In this document: one piece after another, positions 24,921 through 33,368 of the stretch
Layout: the number at the start of each line of letters is the position of its first letter
How positions within the stretch are numbered: the first letter of the stretch is position 1
Source of the DNA: Spirochaetia bacterium
Lineage (GTDB): Bacteria > Spirochaetota > Spirochaetia > Treponematales > Rectinemataceae
Direction: 5' to 3'
Assembly: GCA_029975555.1 (NCBI GenBank)
Contig: JARKOY010000131.1
Coordinates: forward strand, 1 to 56,132
Length of the DNA stretch: 56,132 nucleotides
The notes under the pieces: generated by a model
The model's input: only the letters and a program-made list of their open reading frames with translations
The model's database searches: none
What the model was told of the DNA's origin: nothing
Translations under genes and position numbers: made by a program

Positions 24921-26581
24921 GTGAACTCCCTTTCGATGAATGCACCGAGCTTTTTATACTCCTGATAGAGCTGATTATAGACCTCGGCGTGGTCCTGCTG
25001 CGGCAGTATCACGGCCTCGATCGCCGGACGCATCGCAGCCTGCGCCTCGGGCACAGAGGCGTAGATGCCGGCCACGACTGCGGCGAACATCGCGGCCCCC
25101 AGCGCCACCGACTGATCGCTCGCCACAATTTCGATGGGCTTGCCAAGCACGTCGGCCACAATCTGCATGACGAGGGGAGACTTGCGCGCGACGCCGCCTA
25201 TGGCCCGGATTTTCTGGATGTCGATGTGTTCTTCGACAAAGCGCTCTACGATGGCGCGGGCCCCGAAGGCGGTGGCCTCTATGAGCGCGCGATAGATCAT
25301 CGGCGCTGTGGTCCCGAGGGTGAGCCCTATGATTGCGCCTTTGAGCTTTTGGTTGGCGTCCGGCGTGCGCCTGCCGTTGAGCCAGTCGAGGGCGAGGAGC
25401 CCCGAGGCCTTCGGCTCGATGGCGCTCGCCGCTTTTTCGAGCGCGGGCATGATTCTGCGCTCCGCTTCTTCCCTGACACTCGCCGAGACAGCCTCTTTGG
25501 GCAGGGCATGTTCGATCGGCCACATGAGCAGGTTCTTAAACCAGGCGTAGACATCGCCGAATGCACTCTGGCCCGCCTCGTAACCGAGCATCCCCGGAAT
25601 GATCGAACCGTCCACCTGCCCGCAGATGCCCTTCACCAGGTGCTCTTCTCCTTTCGAAGGGGGACCGACGATCATGTCGCAGGTCGATGTCCCCATGACT
25701 TTGATGAACACCCCAGGTTCGACTCCACCGCCCACCGCCCCCATGTGGGCATCATAGGCCCCCACTGCCACAGGAATCCCCGGCTTCAGGTGCAGCCGTT
25801 GGGCCCATTCGGCGCTGAGCTGTCCGAAGATATTGTCGCTCGTCCACGTCTCAGACCCCAGGGTCTTTTTTATCCTGACCAGCTCGGGGTGCAGCCTGCC
25901 CAAAAATTCGTCGGAAGGGTAGCCACCGAAGCTCTGGTGCCACATGGCCTTGTGGCCCATCGCGCACCTGCTCCGCTTTATGTCGCCGAGGGATCGGACT
26001 CCCGTGAGCAAGGCAGGCATCCAGTCGCAGTGTTCGATCACGGACGCGCCCGCGGCCATCACCTTCGGGGCTGTCCTTGCGACATGCAGCAGTTTTGCCC
26101 AGAACCACTCGGAGGAGTAGACGCCTCCCTCGTACATCGTAAAGTCGGTCTTCCACTTGTGGGCAAGTTCGTTGATCTCGAACGCCTCCTCGGTCGCCGT
26201 GTGATCCTTCCAGAGCATGAACATCGCATTCGGATCGTCGGCGAATTCCGGGAGCATCGCGAGCGGCGTTACATCCGGCGTTATCAAACAAGGCGTCGAA
26301 CCCGTCGTATCGATGGCGATTCCCCGCACGAAGGGCAGCACCTCTTCTCCCGTGTTCGCCGCGAGTTCGTCCATCACGGCGAGCAGCGAATCGATATAGT
26401 CCTGAGGATGCTGACGGAACTGATTCTTGGCCGCATCGCAGTACCGCCCTTCTGCCCAGCGGGGATACCGCGCCACGGCGCTCGCGATTTCCTCGCCGTT
26501 CCGCGCATTGGTGACCACGGCGCGGCACGAGTCCGTGCCGTAATCGATGCCGATGACGTACATTGTTTCTCTGTCGTTCAT
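24917..26581 (-). CDS. araB: Ribulokinase
   Basis: It phosphorylates L-ribulose at O-5 with ATP. This is an FGGY-family kinase: IGIDYGTDSCRAVV at the N-terminus is the first phosphate loop, GIAIDTTGSTPCL follows, GAYDAHMGAVGGG is the substrate/hinge region and GVARKSPLVMQIVADVLG with ALGAAMFAAV forms the C-terminal ATP site. At 554 aa it agrees with AraB (about 560). The ATG at 26581 has GAGGAG seven bases upstream. It overlaps araA by 4 bp and lies 64 bp after the transporter ATPase gene. Confidence 0.95.
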   Translation of the reverse strand: MNDRETMYVIGIDYGTDSCRAVVTNARNGEEIASAVARYPRWAEGRYCDAAKNQFRQHPQDYIDSLLAVMDELAANTGEEVLPFVRGIAIDTTGSTPCLITPDVTPLAMLPEFADDPNAMFMLWKDHTATEEAFEINELAHKWKTDFTMYEGGVYSSEWFWAKLLHVARTAPKVMAAGASVIEHCDWMPALLTGVRSLGDIKRSRCAMGHKAMWHQSFGGYPSDEFLGRLHPELVRIKKTLGSETWTSDNIFGQLSAEWAQRLHLKPGIPVAVGAYDAHMGAVGGGVEPGVFIKVMGTSTCDMIVGPPSKGEEHLVKGICGQVDGSIIPGMLGYEAGQSAFGDVYAWFKNLLMWPIEHALPKEAVSASVREEAERRIMPALEKAASAIEPKASGLLALDWLNGRRTPDANQKLKGAIIGLTLGTTAPMIYRALIEATAFGARAIVERFVEEHIDIQKIRAIGGVARKSPLVMQIVADVLGKPIEIVASDQSVALGAAMFAAVVAGIYASVPEAQAAMRPAIEAVILPQQDHAEVYNQLYQEYKKLGAFIEREFT

Positions 26582-26645
26582 GGTGACTCCTCAAAGATAG
26601 AAGTGAGCTCCGCCTCGATCTCTGTCGGCTTCCTTGTTGCTTAAT

Positions 26646-28139
26646 TCAGCCTGCGAAGACGGCTCCCATGATGTTTTCCTGCGAAATCTCCGCTTTGTCC
26701 AGCACCTTACACACTCTCCCCTCGTGCATCACCAGGACGCGGTCCGACAGCGCGACGATCTCTGGGAGTTCTGAGGAGATGAGGATGATACTCGTGCCCT
26801 TGTCCGCAAGGTCGGTGATGAGCTTGTGTATCTCCGCCTTCGCGTGCACATCGATGCCCCTCGTGGGTTCGTCTAGGATCAAAATCGATGGCCTTGTCGC
26901 CAGCCATTTCGCGACCACCACCTTCTGCTGGTTTCCTCCCGAGAGATTGTTCACCACCTGATCGAGCCCGCTCGTCTTGATTTCGAGTAGTCTCACGAAA
27001 GAATCGGCGATCTCGCGTTCTTTTTTCATGTTCAGAATGCCGAGGAAGCCGGAAAGGGTGCTGTGGATCGACATGGTGATGTTTTCCCGGACCATCATTG
27101 GGAGGATGAGGGACTTCGTCTTTCGGTCTTCGGAGAGGTATGCAATGCCATGCCCAATTGCCTGCCACGGCGAGTGCACATGTATCTCTCTTCCCCGCAG
27201 AAAGATCCTTCCAGATGTTTTCTGCTCTGCGCCGAACATAAGGAGCGCGAGCTCGGTTCGTCCAGCCCCAATGAGTCCTGCGAGCCCCAGTATTTCTCCT
27301 TCATGCAGTTCGAAATTTACTCCTCGCACATTGGGTGGACCGGAGAAGTCCTCGACCTTCAACAAAACCTCTGTCCCCGCCGACTTGTTTCGGCTTGAAA
27401 AAAACGACTGAATCTCCCGGCCCACCATGAGAGACACCAGCGAATCTCTCGTTGCGGAACTTGTCTCGAGTTCGCCGACGCGCTTGCCGTCGCGCAGGAC
27501 GACAATCCTGTCTGTCACCTCGAAAACTTCTTCGAGCTTGTGCGAGATGAAGATGACGGCGATGTTCTTTGCCTTCAGTTCCTTTATGATCTGAAAGAGC
27601 TTGCGCGTTTCCTTTTCGGTGAGGGAGCTTGTCGGCTCGTCCATGATAATGAGCTTTGCCTTCGTGAGGAGGGCCTTGCCGATCTCCACCATCTGCTGAA
27701 GGGCCACCGACAGCTTGCCGACAGGAGTGGTGAGAGGAATCTGTACGTCCAGGTACGAAAATATCTCCTGGGCCTTCTTTTTCATCGCGCGAAAATCGAC
27801 GACTCCTGTCTTGGAGCGGATTTCGCGGCCGAGAAATAGGTTTTCAAGGGCAGAAAGGTTGGGACAGTTGTTGAGTTCCTGGAAGATGATCGTGATACCT
27901 CTCTCCTGGGCATCCATGATGGATTTTATAGTGAATTTATTCCCATGCCAGACCATATCTCCTGAGTCTGGCATATAAACGCCGGAAATGATTTTTACGA
28001 GCGTACTCTTCCCTGCACCGTTCTCTCCGAGCAGCCCGACGACCTCGCCCTCCTGAATGGAGAAATCGACCTCGTCGAGAGCTTTGACGCCGGGGAAACT
28101 TTTGCATATCTTCTTCAGCTGCAAAAGCGGTTCAGCCAT
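26646..28139 (-). CDS. Sugar ABC transporter, double ATP-binding protein
   Basis: This cytoplasmic ATPase of a CUT2-type (ribose/arabinose/galactose) importer has two fused ABC domains. The first has Walker A GENGAGKST and Walker B LIIMDEPTSSLTE; the second has GLIGAGRTE in place of a classic Walker A, as usual for RbsA/AraG/MglA, with signature LSGGNQQKVVVAKWL and Walker B ILILDEPTRGIDV. At 497 aa it is of standard length. It lies 11 bp after the permease gene. Location in the ara operon points to L-arabinose; sequence alone cannot fix the sugar. Confidence 0.94.
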   Translation of the reverse strand: MAEPLLQLKKICKSFPGVKALDEVDFSIQEGEVVGLLGENGAGKSTLVKIISGVYMPDSGDMVWHGNKFTIKSIMDAQERGITIIFQELNNCPNLSALENLFLGREIRSKTGVVDFRAMKKKAQEIFSYLDVQIPLTTPVGKLSVALQQMVEIGKALLTKAKLIIMDEPTSSLTEKETRKLFQIIKELKAKNIAVIFISHKLEEVFEVTDRIVVLRDGKRVGELETSSATRDSLVSLMVGREIQSFFSSRNKSAGTEVLLKVEDFSGPPNVRGVNFELHEGEILGLAGLIGAGRTELALLMFGAEQKTSGRIFLRGREIHVHSPWQAIGHGIAYLSEDRKTKSLILPMMVRENITMSIHSTLSGFLGILNMKKEREIADSFVRLLEIKTSGLDQVVNNLSGGNQQKVVVAKWLATRPSILILDEPTRGIDVHAKAEIHKLITDLADKGTSIILISSELPEIVALSDRVLVMHEGRVCKVLDKAEISQENIMGAVFAG

Positions 28140-28150
28140 GGCATCCTTCC

Positions 28151-29104
28151 TTATTTGTTCTTGATCCTGTCGAGCACGGCCGCGAGCACGATGATGATAC
28201 CGATCACTGCGGTCTGCCAGTAGGCCGAAACGCGCATGAGCACAAGACCATTGCGGATGACGCCCATTATCGCGGCGCCGATGATGACACCGAGGATGCT
28301 TCCGCTTCCGCCCGACAGCGAGGTCCCGCCGATGACCGCCGCCGCGATTGCGTCGAGTTCCCAGCCTGAACCCGTATCGGCCTGCGCCGAGTTGAACCGC
28401 GCGACAAGGACTATCCCAACCACGGCGGCCATGAAGCCTGAAATCATATACAAGAAGACCTTGATCTTCTTCACATTGATGCCCGAAAGAAAAGTTGCCT
28501 GCTCATTGCCACCGATGGCGTAGGTCCGCCGTCCGAAGGTCGTTCTGGACAGCACAAAGTGCGCAATTAGACCCAGAAAAATCGTCATCCAGAGCGGGAT
28601 GGGGAGGGCGAGGAAATCTCCCTGCCCTACGGCCAAAAATGGTTTGGGGATATTGGTGACCGGCCAGCCTTTCGTAATAATGAGGATGACCCCCCTCGCG
28701 AAAGACTGCATGCCGAGGGTCACAATGAAGGGCGCGATCCGGACATATGAGATCAGTACCCCATTGAGAAGCCCACACGCAATGCCGGTGATGAGCCCCA
28801 GAAGCACGCTGAACCAGATCGGCTCTTGGCCGGCCATCGCGAGCGCGGAGATCACGCCGGACAGCCCCATGATGGATCCGACCGACAGATCGATGCCTCC
28901 AGTCAGTATGACGAACAATTCTCCAAAACCCACGATCGCGACGAACGAGATTTGTCTGGAGACAAGATAGAGGTTAGAGCCACTTATGAAATTCGGCGCG
29001 AATACCGTCACCGCGATCATCAACAGGATCAGCGCCAAAAATATCGCTGATTCGCGGTACGAAAAAAATCGAGCGATGAGCGATTTCTGTTCTTGAGCCA
29101 TCAT
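28151..29104 (-). CDS. Sugar ABC transporter permease
   Basis: This integral membrane permease of the BPD_transp_2 family (RbsC/AraH/XylH) has about nine or ten hydrophobic helices in 317 residues. Family motifs include LTGGIDLSVGSIMGLSG near residue 65, the coupling segment TFGRRTYAIGGNEQATFLSGI and GGTSLSGGSGSILGVIIGA. The gene starts with two adjacent ATGs (29104 and 29101) behind GGAAG. One permease gene is present, so a homodimer is expected. It follows the binding-protein gene after a strong hairpin. Confidence 0.94.
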   Translation of the reverse strand: MMAQEQKSLIARFFSYRESAIFLALILLMIAVTVFAPNFISGSNLYLVSRQISFVAIVGFGELFVILTGGIDLSVGSIMGLSGVISALAMAGQEPIWFSVLLGLITGIACGLLNGVLISYVRIAPFIVTLGMQSFARGVILIITKGWPVTNIPKPFLAVGQGDFLALPIPLWMTIFLGLIAHFVLSRTTFGRRTYAIGGNEQATFLSGINVKKIKVFLYMISGFMAAVVGIVLVARFNSAQADTGSGWELDAIAAAVIGGTSLSGGSGSILGVIIGAAIMGVIRNGLVLMRVSAYWQTAVIGIIIVLAAVLDRIKNK

Positions 29105-29120
29105 AGCTTCCTTTTTTGTA

Positions 29121-29151
29121 AAGGCAGTGCCACAATCTGCGGCACTGCCTT
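29121..29151 (-). repeat. Intercistronic hairpin after the binding-protein gene
   Basis: An 11-bp perfect stem AAGGCAGTGCC/GGCACTGCCTT with a nine-base loop lies between the binding-protein stop and the permease start. On the minus strand it is followed by UUUAC and then A residues, so it is not a full terminator. Such stems after binding-protein genes usually stabilise the upstream message and lower downstream expression. Confidence 0.7.
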
Positions 29152-29177
29152 CTCACACGACGCTTATTTTACAATGA

Positions 29178-30116
29178 TTATTGAGCGAATTCCTTCTTCA
29201 TCTCGTCCATGTACGTATTCACGTTGCTCTTGGTGACAAACAGAACGCCCGTATCGATCACCTTGGGGATCGGTTTGCCGTTCATCGCGTCGAGGAGCTT
29301 TTCGACGGAGAGCCAGCCCATCTTGTAGGTTTTCTGTACGAGACAGAAGGCCACCGAACCGTCCTTGATGCCCTCGAGAGTGTCTTTGAGGTCATCGAAG
29401 CCTGCGAGGAGAATTTTGCCGGCTTTTTTCTGCTGCTTAAGGACATTGGCGGCCGCAGGTGCTCCCTCCGCGGAAACCGCGAAAATCGCCTTCAGGTTCG
29501 GATAGGTCTGGAGAATCGCCTCAGTTTTGTTGGTGGCAACGGCAAAGTCTCCTTGGACATCGACTACATCGAGGACCTTGATCTTGGGGGCAACTTCGCT
29601 GATCGCGCGCTTGAACCCTTTGGTGCGCAGGTTGAGGTTTGCGGCGCCGAGGCCTCCCTGCAGAATGATGATGTCGCCGCTCTTGTTCATGAGTTCGGCC
29701 ATTTTTTTGCCAGCCTCATAGCCTGCCGTCTCGTTGTCTGTGCCGATGTACGTGAGGGCTGCGCTCGAAGGGGCTGGAGCATCGAAGGTGATGACCTTGA
29801 TGCCCGCTTTGATGGCATCCGCGATAACCGGCACGAGGCCTGCATCGTCGAGCGCGGAGATGGCGATTCCGTCCACCTTGCGGGCGATCAGGTCTTCAAT
29901 GACCTTGACTTGCAGCGGCAGCTCGAATTTCTGGGGATCGACCTTCTCGACAGTTACCCCGTACTTTGCAGCGGCGGCCTTGAAGCCCTCGTAGCAAGGT
30001 TCATAGTAGGGATGTACTCCCTTAGGCACCATCACGAAGACAGGTTTTTTCTGGGCGAAAGCTCCGAAGGGCAGAAGAACCATCATCGCCAGCACAAAAA
30101 CCAGTAGCTTTTTCAT
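29178..30116 (-). CDS. Periplasmic sugar-binding protein
   Basis: This is the substrate-binding protein of the CUT2 importer (RbsB-like, periplasmic binding protein type 1 fold). A signal peptide covers residues 1-22 (LLVFVLAMMVLLPFGAFAQ). The mature part has VKVIEDLIARKVDGIAISA, FDAPAPSSAALTYIGTDNE (sugar-contact Asp and hinge) and LLAGFDDLKDTLEGIKDG, standard for the family. It is 312 aa long. The ATG at 30116 follows AGGAGGTAG-like sequence; an upstream extension to 30206 is not coding. Specificity for L-arabinose or a related pentose is inferred from the operon. Confidence 0.93.
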   Translation of the reverse strand: MKKLLVFVLAMMVLLPFGAFAQKKPVFVMVPKGVHPYYEPCYEGFKAAAAKYGVTVEKVDPQKFELPLQVKVIEDLIARKVDGIAISALDDAGLVPVIADAIKAGIKVITFDAPAPSSAALTYIGTDNETAGYEAGKKMAELMNKSGDIIILQGGLGAANLNLRTKGFKRAISEVAPKIKVLDVVDVQGDFAVATNKTEAILQTYPNLKAIFAVSAEGAPAAANVLKQQKKAGKILLAGFDDLKDTLEGIKDGSVAFCLVQKTYKMGWLSVEKLLDAMNGKPIPKVIDTGVLFVTKSNVNTYMDEMKKEFAQ

Positions 30117-30135
30117 ATCTACCTCCTTGATTCTC

Positions 30136-31230
30136 TCAAGCCCCCTGACAGGGGCAGGATTCACTGTGTTTGGACGCGTGTGCTTCGGCCTTTTGCAGCT
30201 CAGCATGAGGCTCTGTCGGCAAATTTTCCCTCAGATAAATATCAATCGGCATCTCGACCTCCGGCTCGACTGACTGACCGAGCACCACAGAGCGGTACAG
30301 CTGATAGATGCCCTGATAGCCCTGCTGTTCCTGCCTTTGAGAGATGATGCAGTCGATGGTTTTCGCTTCGAGCTGCTTCATGTTTTCCGGCACGAGGTCG
30401 TAGCCAACCACCGTGATGTGCTGCTGGCACGGCCTCGTGTTGAGGTCCACGGCGATTCCGTGGACCGAGGCGTTAGTCACGAAGACCCCGTCGATGGAAG
30501 CAAATTCCTGGAGAAGAAGGCGGACGAAGTGTCTTCGCTTTTCGTGGTGTTCGATATCGAAGCATTCCCGAAGATGCACTTCGTAGGGGCGGCCTTCGAA
30601 ATAGGCCCTAAAGCCTTCGATGCGCCTGCGGATATGGTAGTCTTCGCTGTGGGTGCTGACGATGATGTAGGGGCCACGGCGACTAGAAAATGCTTCCAAG
30701 AGGCGCCCTGCCAGAAGCCCGCTCTGGTACGCATTCTGTCCGATGCGCGTCAGGGGTTTGAAGGTGGGGATCTGCGCGTCGAAGAATACGACAGGATAGT
30801 CGGCGGGCAGGCGCCCCAGCAGCGCCGTCGTCTCGTCAGGGATGACCGGCGCGATGAGGAGCCCCGCGAACTGCAGCGGGTCGAACGCAGCCATGGCCTT
30901 CGCAAAGGAGGCCCGCACATAGCGGTTGAATTCGAAGCGCTTGACGCTCACCCCGAAAGCCGCGAGCTCCTTCTGTGCCTTTTGGATGCCAGCACAGGCT
31001 ATGCGCCAGTACCCGGAGTCCTCGTCCGATGCCGGCATAATCACCGCAAAGGGATACTTTTTGTTGAGCTTCAGGTGCCTGGCGATGGGGTTTGGCGTGT
31101 ACCCCGACTGCTCGATGATGGAGAGGATCGAAGCTTTCGTCTCGGGCGAGACCCGGCCGCGATTGTGCAAGACGCGGTCCACGGTACCGATCGAAACACC
31201 CGCTTTCTCTGCAATTTCGCGGACGGTCAT
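30136..31230 (-). CDS. LacI-family transcriptional regulator of the ara operon
   Basis: A repressor with an N-terminal helix-turn-helix (residues 1-20, TVREIAEKAGVSIGTVDRVL), hinge helix region near residues 45-55 (PNPIARHLKLNKK) and a periplasmic-binding-protein-like sensor domain (FAVIMPASDEDSGYW onwards). GVFVTNASVHGIAVDL and VVGYDLVPENM belong to the sugar-binding lobe. It is 364 aa long. The ATG at 31230 has GGGAGGT and leaves a canonical HTH start; the GTG at 31266 is less likely. It is the first gene of the operon, so it probably represses itself and the sugar genes through the palindrome at 31298-31315. The inducer is inferred to be L-arabinose or a derivative. Confidence 0.92.
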   Translation of the reverse strand: MTVREIAEKAGVSIGTVDRVLHNRGRVSPETKASILSIIEQSGYTPNPIARHLKLNKKYPFAVIMPASDEDSGYWRIACAGIQKAQKELAAFGVSVKRFEFNRYVRASFAKAMAAFDPLQFAGLLIAPVIPDETTALLGRLPADYPVVFFDAQIPTFKPLTRIGQNAYQSGLLAGRLLEAFSSRRGPYIIVSTHSEDYHIRRRIEGFRAYFEGRPYEVHLRECFDIEHHEKRRHFVRLLLQEFASIDGVFVTNASVHGIAVDLNTRPCQQHITVVGYDLVPENMKQLEAKTIDCIISQRQEQQGYQGIYQLYRSVVLGQSVEPEVEMPIDIYLRENLPTEPHAELQKAEAHASKHSESCPCQGA

Positions 31231-31297
31231 GCTTCTGTGTACCTCCCTCACGACGATGACGTGCACAACCTAGCCTTTGGTCAGACGGACCAGTAGT

Positions 31298-31315
31298 TGC
31301 GGTAACGTACACGCA
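31298..31315. promoter_or_regulatory. Candidate LacI-type operator
   Basis: The 18-bp segment TGCGGTAACGTACACGCA is an imperfect palindrome centred on CG (TGCG...ACGT...CGCA). LacI-family operators are typically 16-20 bp palindromes with a central CG. It begins just past the -10 box of the minus-strand promoter and covers the expected start point, where a bound repressor would block initiation. Confidence 0.6.
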
Positions 31316-31316
31316 C

Positions 31317-31345
31317 AGTATAGAGCGACTTTTCGATTCTGTCAA
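31317..31345 (-). promoter_or_regulatory. Promoter of the LacI-ara operon
   Basis: On the minus strand TTGACA (31345-31340), a 17-bp spacer and TATACT (31322-31317) form a near-perfect sigma70 promoter. It points to the regulator gene at 31230, leaving a leader of about 80 nt. Confidence 0.8.
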
Positions 31346-31455
31346 ATAAAACTTTGCCTCCGCCTGTCTTTCCGACGATAGCTTCATCGAGGCCCTGCCT
31401 GGTTCGCTCTCCAGGGGCGTACAGCAAATTTGCGCAAAGGACTACGAGCTCGTCT

Positions 31456-31463
31456 GGTATAAT
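31456..31463 (+). promoter_or_regulatory. Weak candidate promoter for the Wzi-like genes
   Basis: TATAAT at 31458-31463 is preceded by TGG, giving an extended -10 motif. No good -35 is seen at the right distance. It lies about 85 bp before the gene at 31548. The rest of the gap 31346-31547 shows no other clear feature. Confidence 0.4.
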
Positions 31464-31547
31464 GGGCCCTGCTTGCTGCTTGCATGGGGCGATATGGACG
31501 ATGTAAAATTGTTAATATTACGCACTACCGTGTTGAGGAGAAGTCGC

Positions 31548-33332
31548 ATGAGAAGGAGTATCCTCGCGCTCGTGCTTGCCGCATCTGTCTGTGTGTCGGC
31601 TTTCCCCGAACCTGGAAAGAATGTTCAGAAAATCTACCCCATCGATTCCGATGTCTATCAGGCGATTACCGCGCTCTACATCAGTCAGGGGCTTGCGCTC
31701 CCTTCGACGACAGGACCGTGGAGCGCGGATGAGCTTCTCAAGATGCTCGATAAAGTCGACACAGGTAGGCTTTCCGGAGGCACGCTGGCCGCATATCAGT
31801 ATGCGTCGACCGAATTGCACCGCGACACAAAGGCCTTTAAGTTTGGGCTCACCGCCAGTGCTGAGGCCTATTACCACACCAACACCACGGATTTTACGGA
31901 CGAATCCGATTGGGTTCGGGGCTTTGCCGAGCGCAAACCCTTGCTGGATATACGCCTTGAAACTTGGCCTGGCGAGCACTTTTACGGCTATTCCGCCTTG
32001 ACAGTAGGGAATAATCTTTATAACGGCTGGAATTCCACGGACGGCTACACGTCGACGCTGTTTGGTCAGTATGCGCTGACGACCAATATTCCTCTCGTTC
32101 CGCCAGCGGTCATGGAGGACCTGGATTTTAATATTCCCTACCGCGCGTTCGGAGCCTTTGGCGGCGATGGATGGAGCGCCGAGTTTGGACGCGAGCGGCT
32201 TTCCTGGGGCCCCGGCGAGTCTGGCAACTTTGTGATCGGCGATCAGATTCTCTACCACAACATGGGGCGCATCACCACGTACACGAAGAATTTCAAATAT
32301 ACGTTCTTGACGTCGTTTTTCCCCTATCCTGGAAACTATTATCCCATCATAGACTCGACGACGGGGGCATATACCGACATCAACGAGTCGGGGCAGTCGA
32401 AATCATCCCAATCGACGCCCATCTCTGGCCTCAAGATGTTCATGGCACACAGGCTCGAATGGACTATGTTCAAGAACAAGGTCGGATTTGCCCTCACAGA
32501 GGGTATCATGTACCAGTCCGCCGACAACACGTTGGACCTGAGAATACTGAGTCCGACTTCCATTTTTCACGATTATTACATCCGGGGCAACGCCAATTCC
32601 ATACTGTCGGCCGAACTCAATTATTCGCCTGTTTCGTACGTTAACCTCTACGGGCAGCTGGTCGTCGACGAATTTTCGCTTCCTGGCGAGCCGCTTCCTG
32701 GCGAATCCGGAGCTCTCCCCTCCGCTTTCGGCTATATGGTCGGGGTCAAAGGGCGGTATCCCTTCGGCACCGGCATGTTCTTCGGCTCTCTCGAGTGGGC
32801 GCTGACCGACCCCTATCTCTATCTGCGCTACGGCACAAATACGACTCAGTCCCTAGGCGACCCAGGCCTCAACTACGTCGTGGCCCTGCGAATGTTTTCG
32901 AACGCGTTCGGCGTTTCGTATACGGAACAATTTATGGGGTATCGGTACGGCTGCGATGCGATCGTCTACAACGCTACGCTCGGCTACAAACAGTTCGGCA
33001 AATGGTATGCCTCGGCGAATTTCCTTTTTATGATGCACGGGACGCACGACAAGTGGACTCTCTGGACCGATGTCTCGGATGCGAGCCTCAACGTCTCCAC
33101 GCCGACGACACACCACGATACGGGCAACAACGGGGACCTGAGCGCGAGCACTGCGCGCAACGCCGCCAGCATGACGACGATCGTGGGGCTCAAGGGGGGA
33201 TACAGCATCGTGAAGAACCTCGACGTCTACCTTGAGGCAGATTACATCTACATCAAAAATCCGGGCAACGTAAGCACCAATGCGCCCATACATGATCTTC
33301 AGCTGACGGCCGGCATCTCGTATTCGCTGTAA
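31548..33332 (+). CDS. Wzi-like capsule-assembly outer-membrane barrel protein
   Basis: A 594-residue exported beta-barrel protein. The signal peptide is residues 1-18 (RRSILALVLAASVCVSA). The N-terminal part (KIYPIDSDVYQAITALYISQGLALP, split by several helices) resembles the periplasmic helical region of Wzi-type proteins. The barrel has the hallmark GRERLSWGPGESG and many alternating aromatic strands, and ends in TAGISYSL. Wzi helps tether exported capsule to the outer surface. The ATG at 31548 has GAGGAG seven bases upstream. It lies at the edge of the polysaccharide region and only a few bp before a second barrel gene. Assignment is by motif, with moderate certainty. Confidence 0.75.
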   Translation: MRRSILALVLAASVCVSAFPEPGKNVQKIYPIDSDVYQAITALYISQGLALPSTTGPWSADELLKMLDKVDTGRLSGGTLAAYQYASTELHRDTKAFKFGLTASAEAYYHTNTTDFTDESDWVRGFAERKPLLDIRLETWPGEHFYGYSALTVGNNLYNGWNSTDGYTSTLFGQYALTTNIPLVPPAVMEDLDFNIPYRAFGAFGGDGWSAEFGRERLSWGPGESGNFVIGDQILYHNMGRITTYTKNFKYTFLTSFFPYPGNYYPIIDSTTGAYTDINESGQSKSSQSTPISGLKMFMAHRLEWTMFKNKVGFALTEGIMYQSADNTLDLRILSPTSIFHDYYIRGNANSILSAELNYSPVSYVNLYGQLVVDEFSLPGEPLPGESGALPSAFGYMVGVKGRYPFGTGMFFGSLEWALTDPYLYLRYGTNTTQSLGDPGLNYVVALRMFSNAFGVSYTEQFMGYRYGCDAIVYNATLGYKQFGKWYASANFLFMMHGTHDKWTLWTDVSDASLNVSTPTTHHDTGNNGDLSASTARNAASMTTIVGLKGGYSIVKNLDVYLEADYIYIKNPGNVSTNAPIHDLQLTAGISYSL

Positions 33333-33368
33333 TCCGTGTACGGCCTGCCAATTGCGAAAGGCATTGCA

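Noticed and set aside
24905-26644. 579-residue plus-strand frame over araB
   Set aside because: It is antisense to a certain ribulokinase gene and has His/Arg-rich shadow composition.
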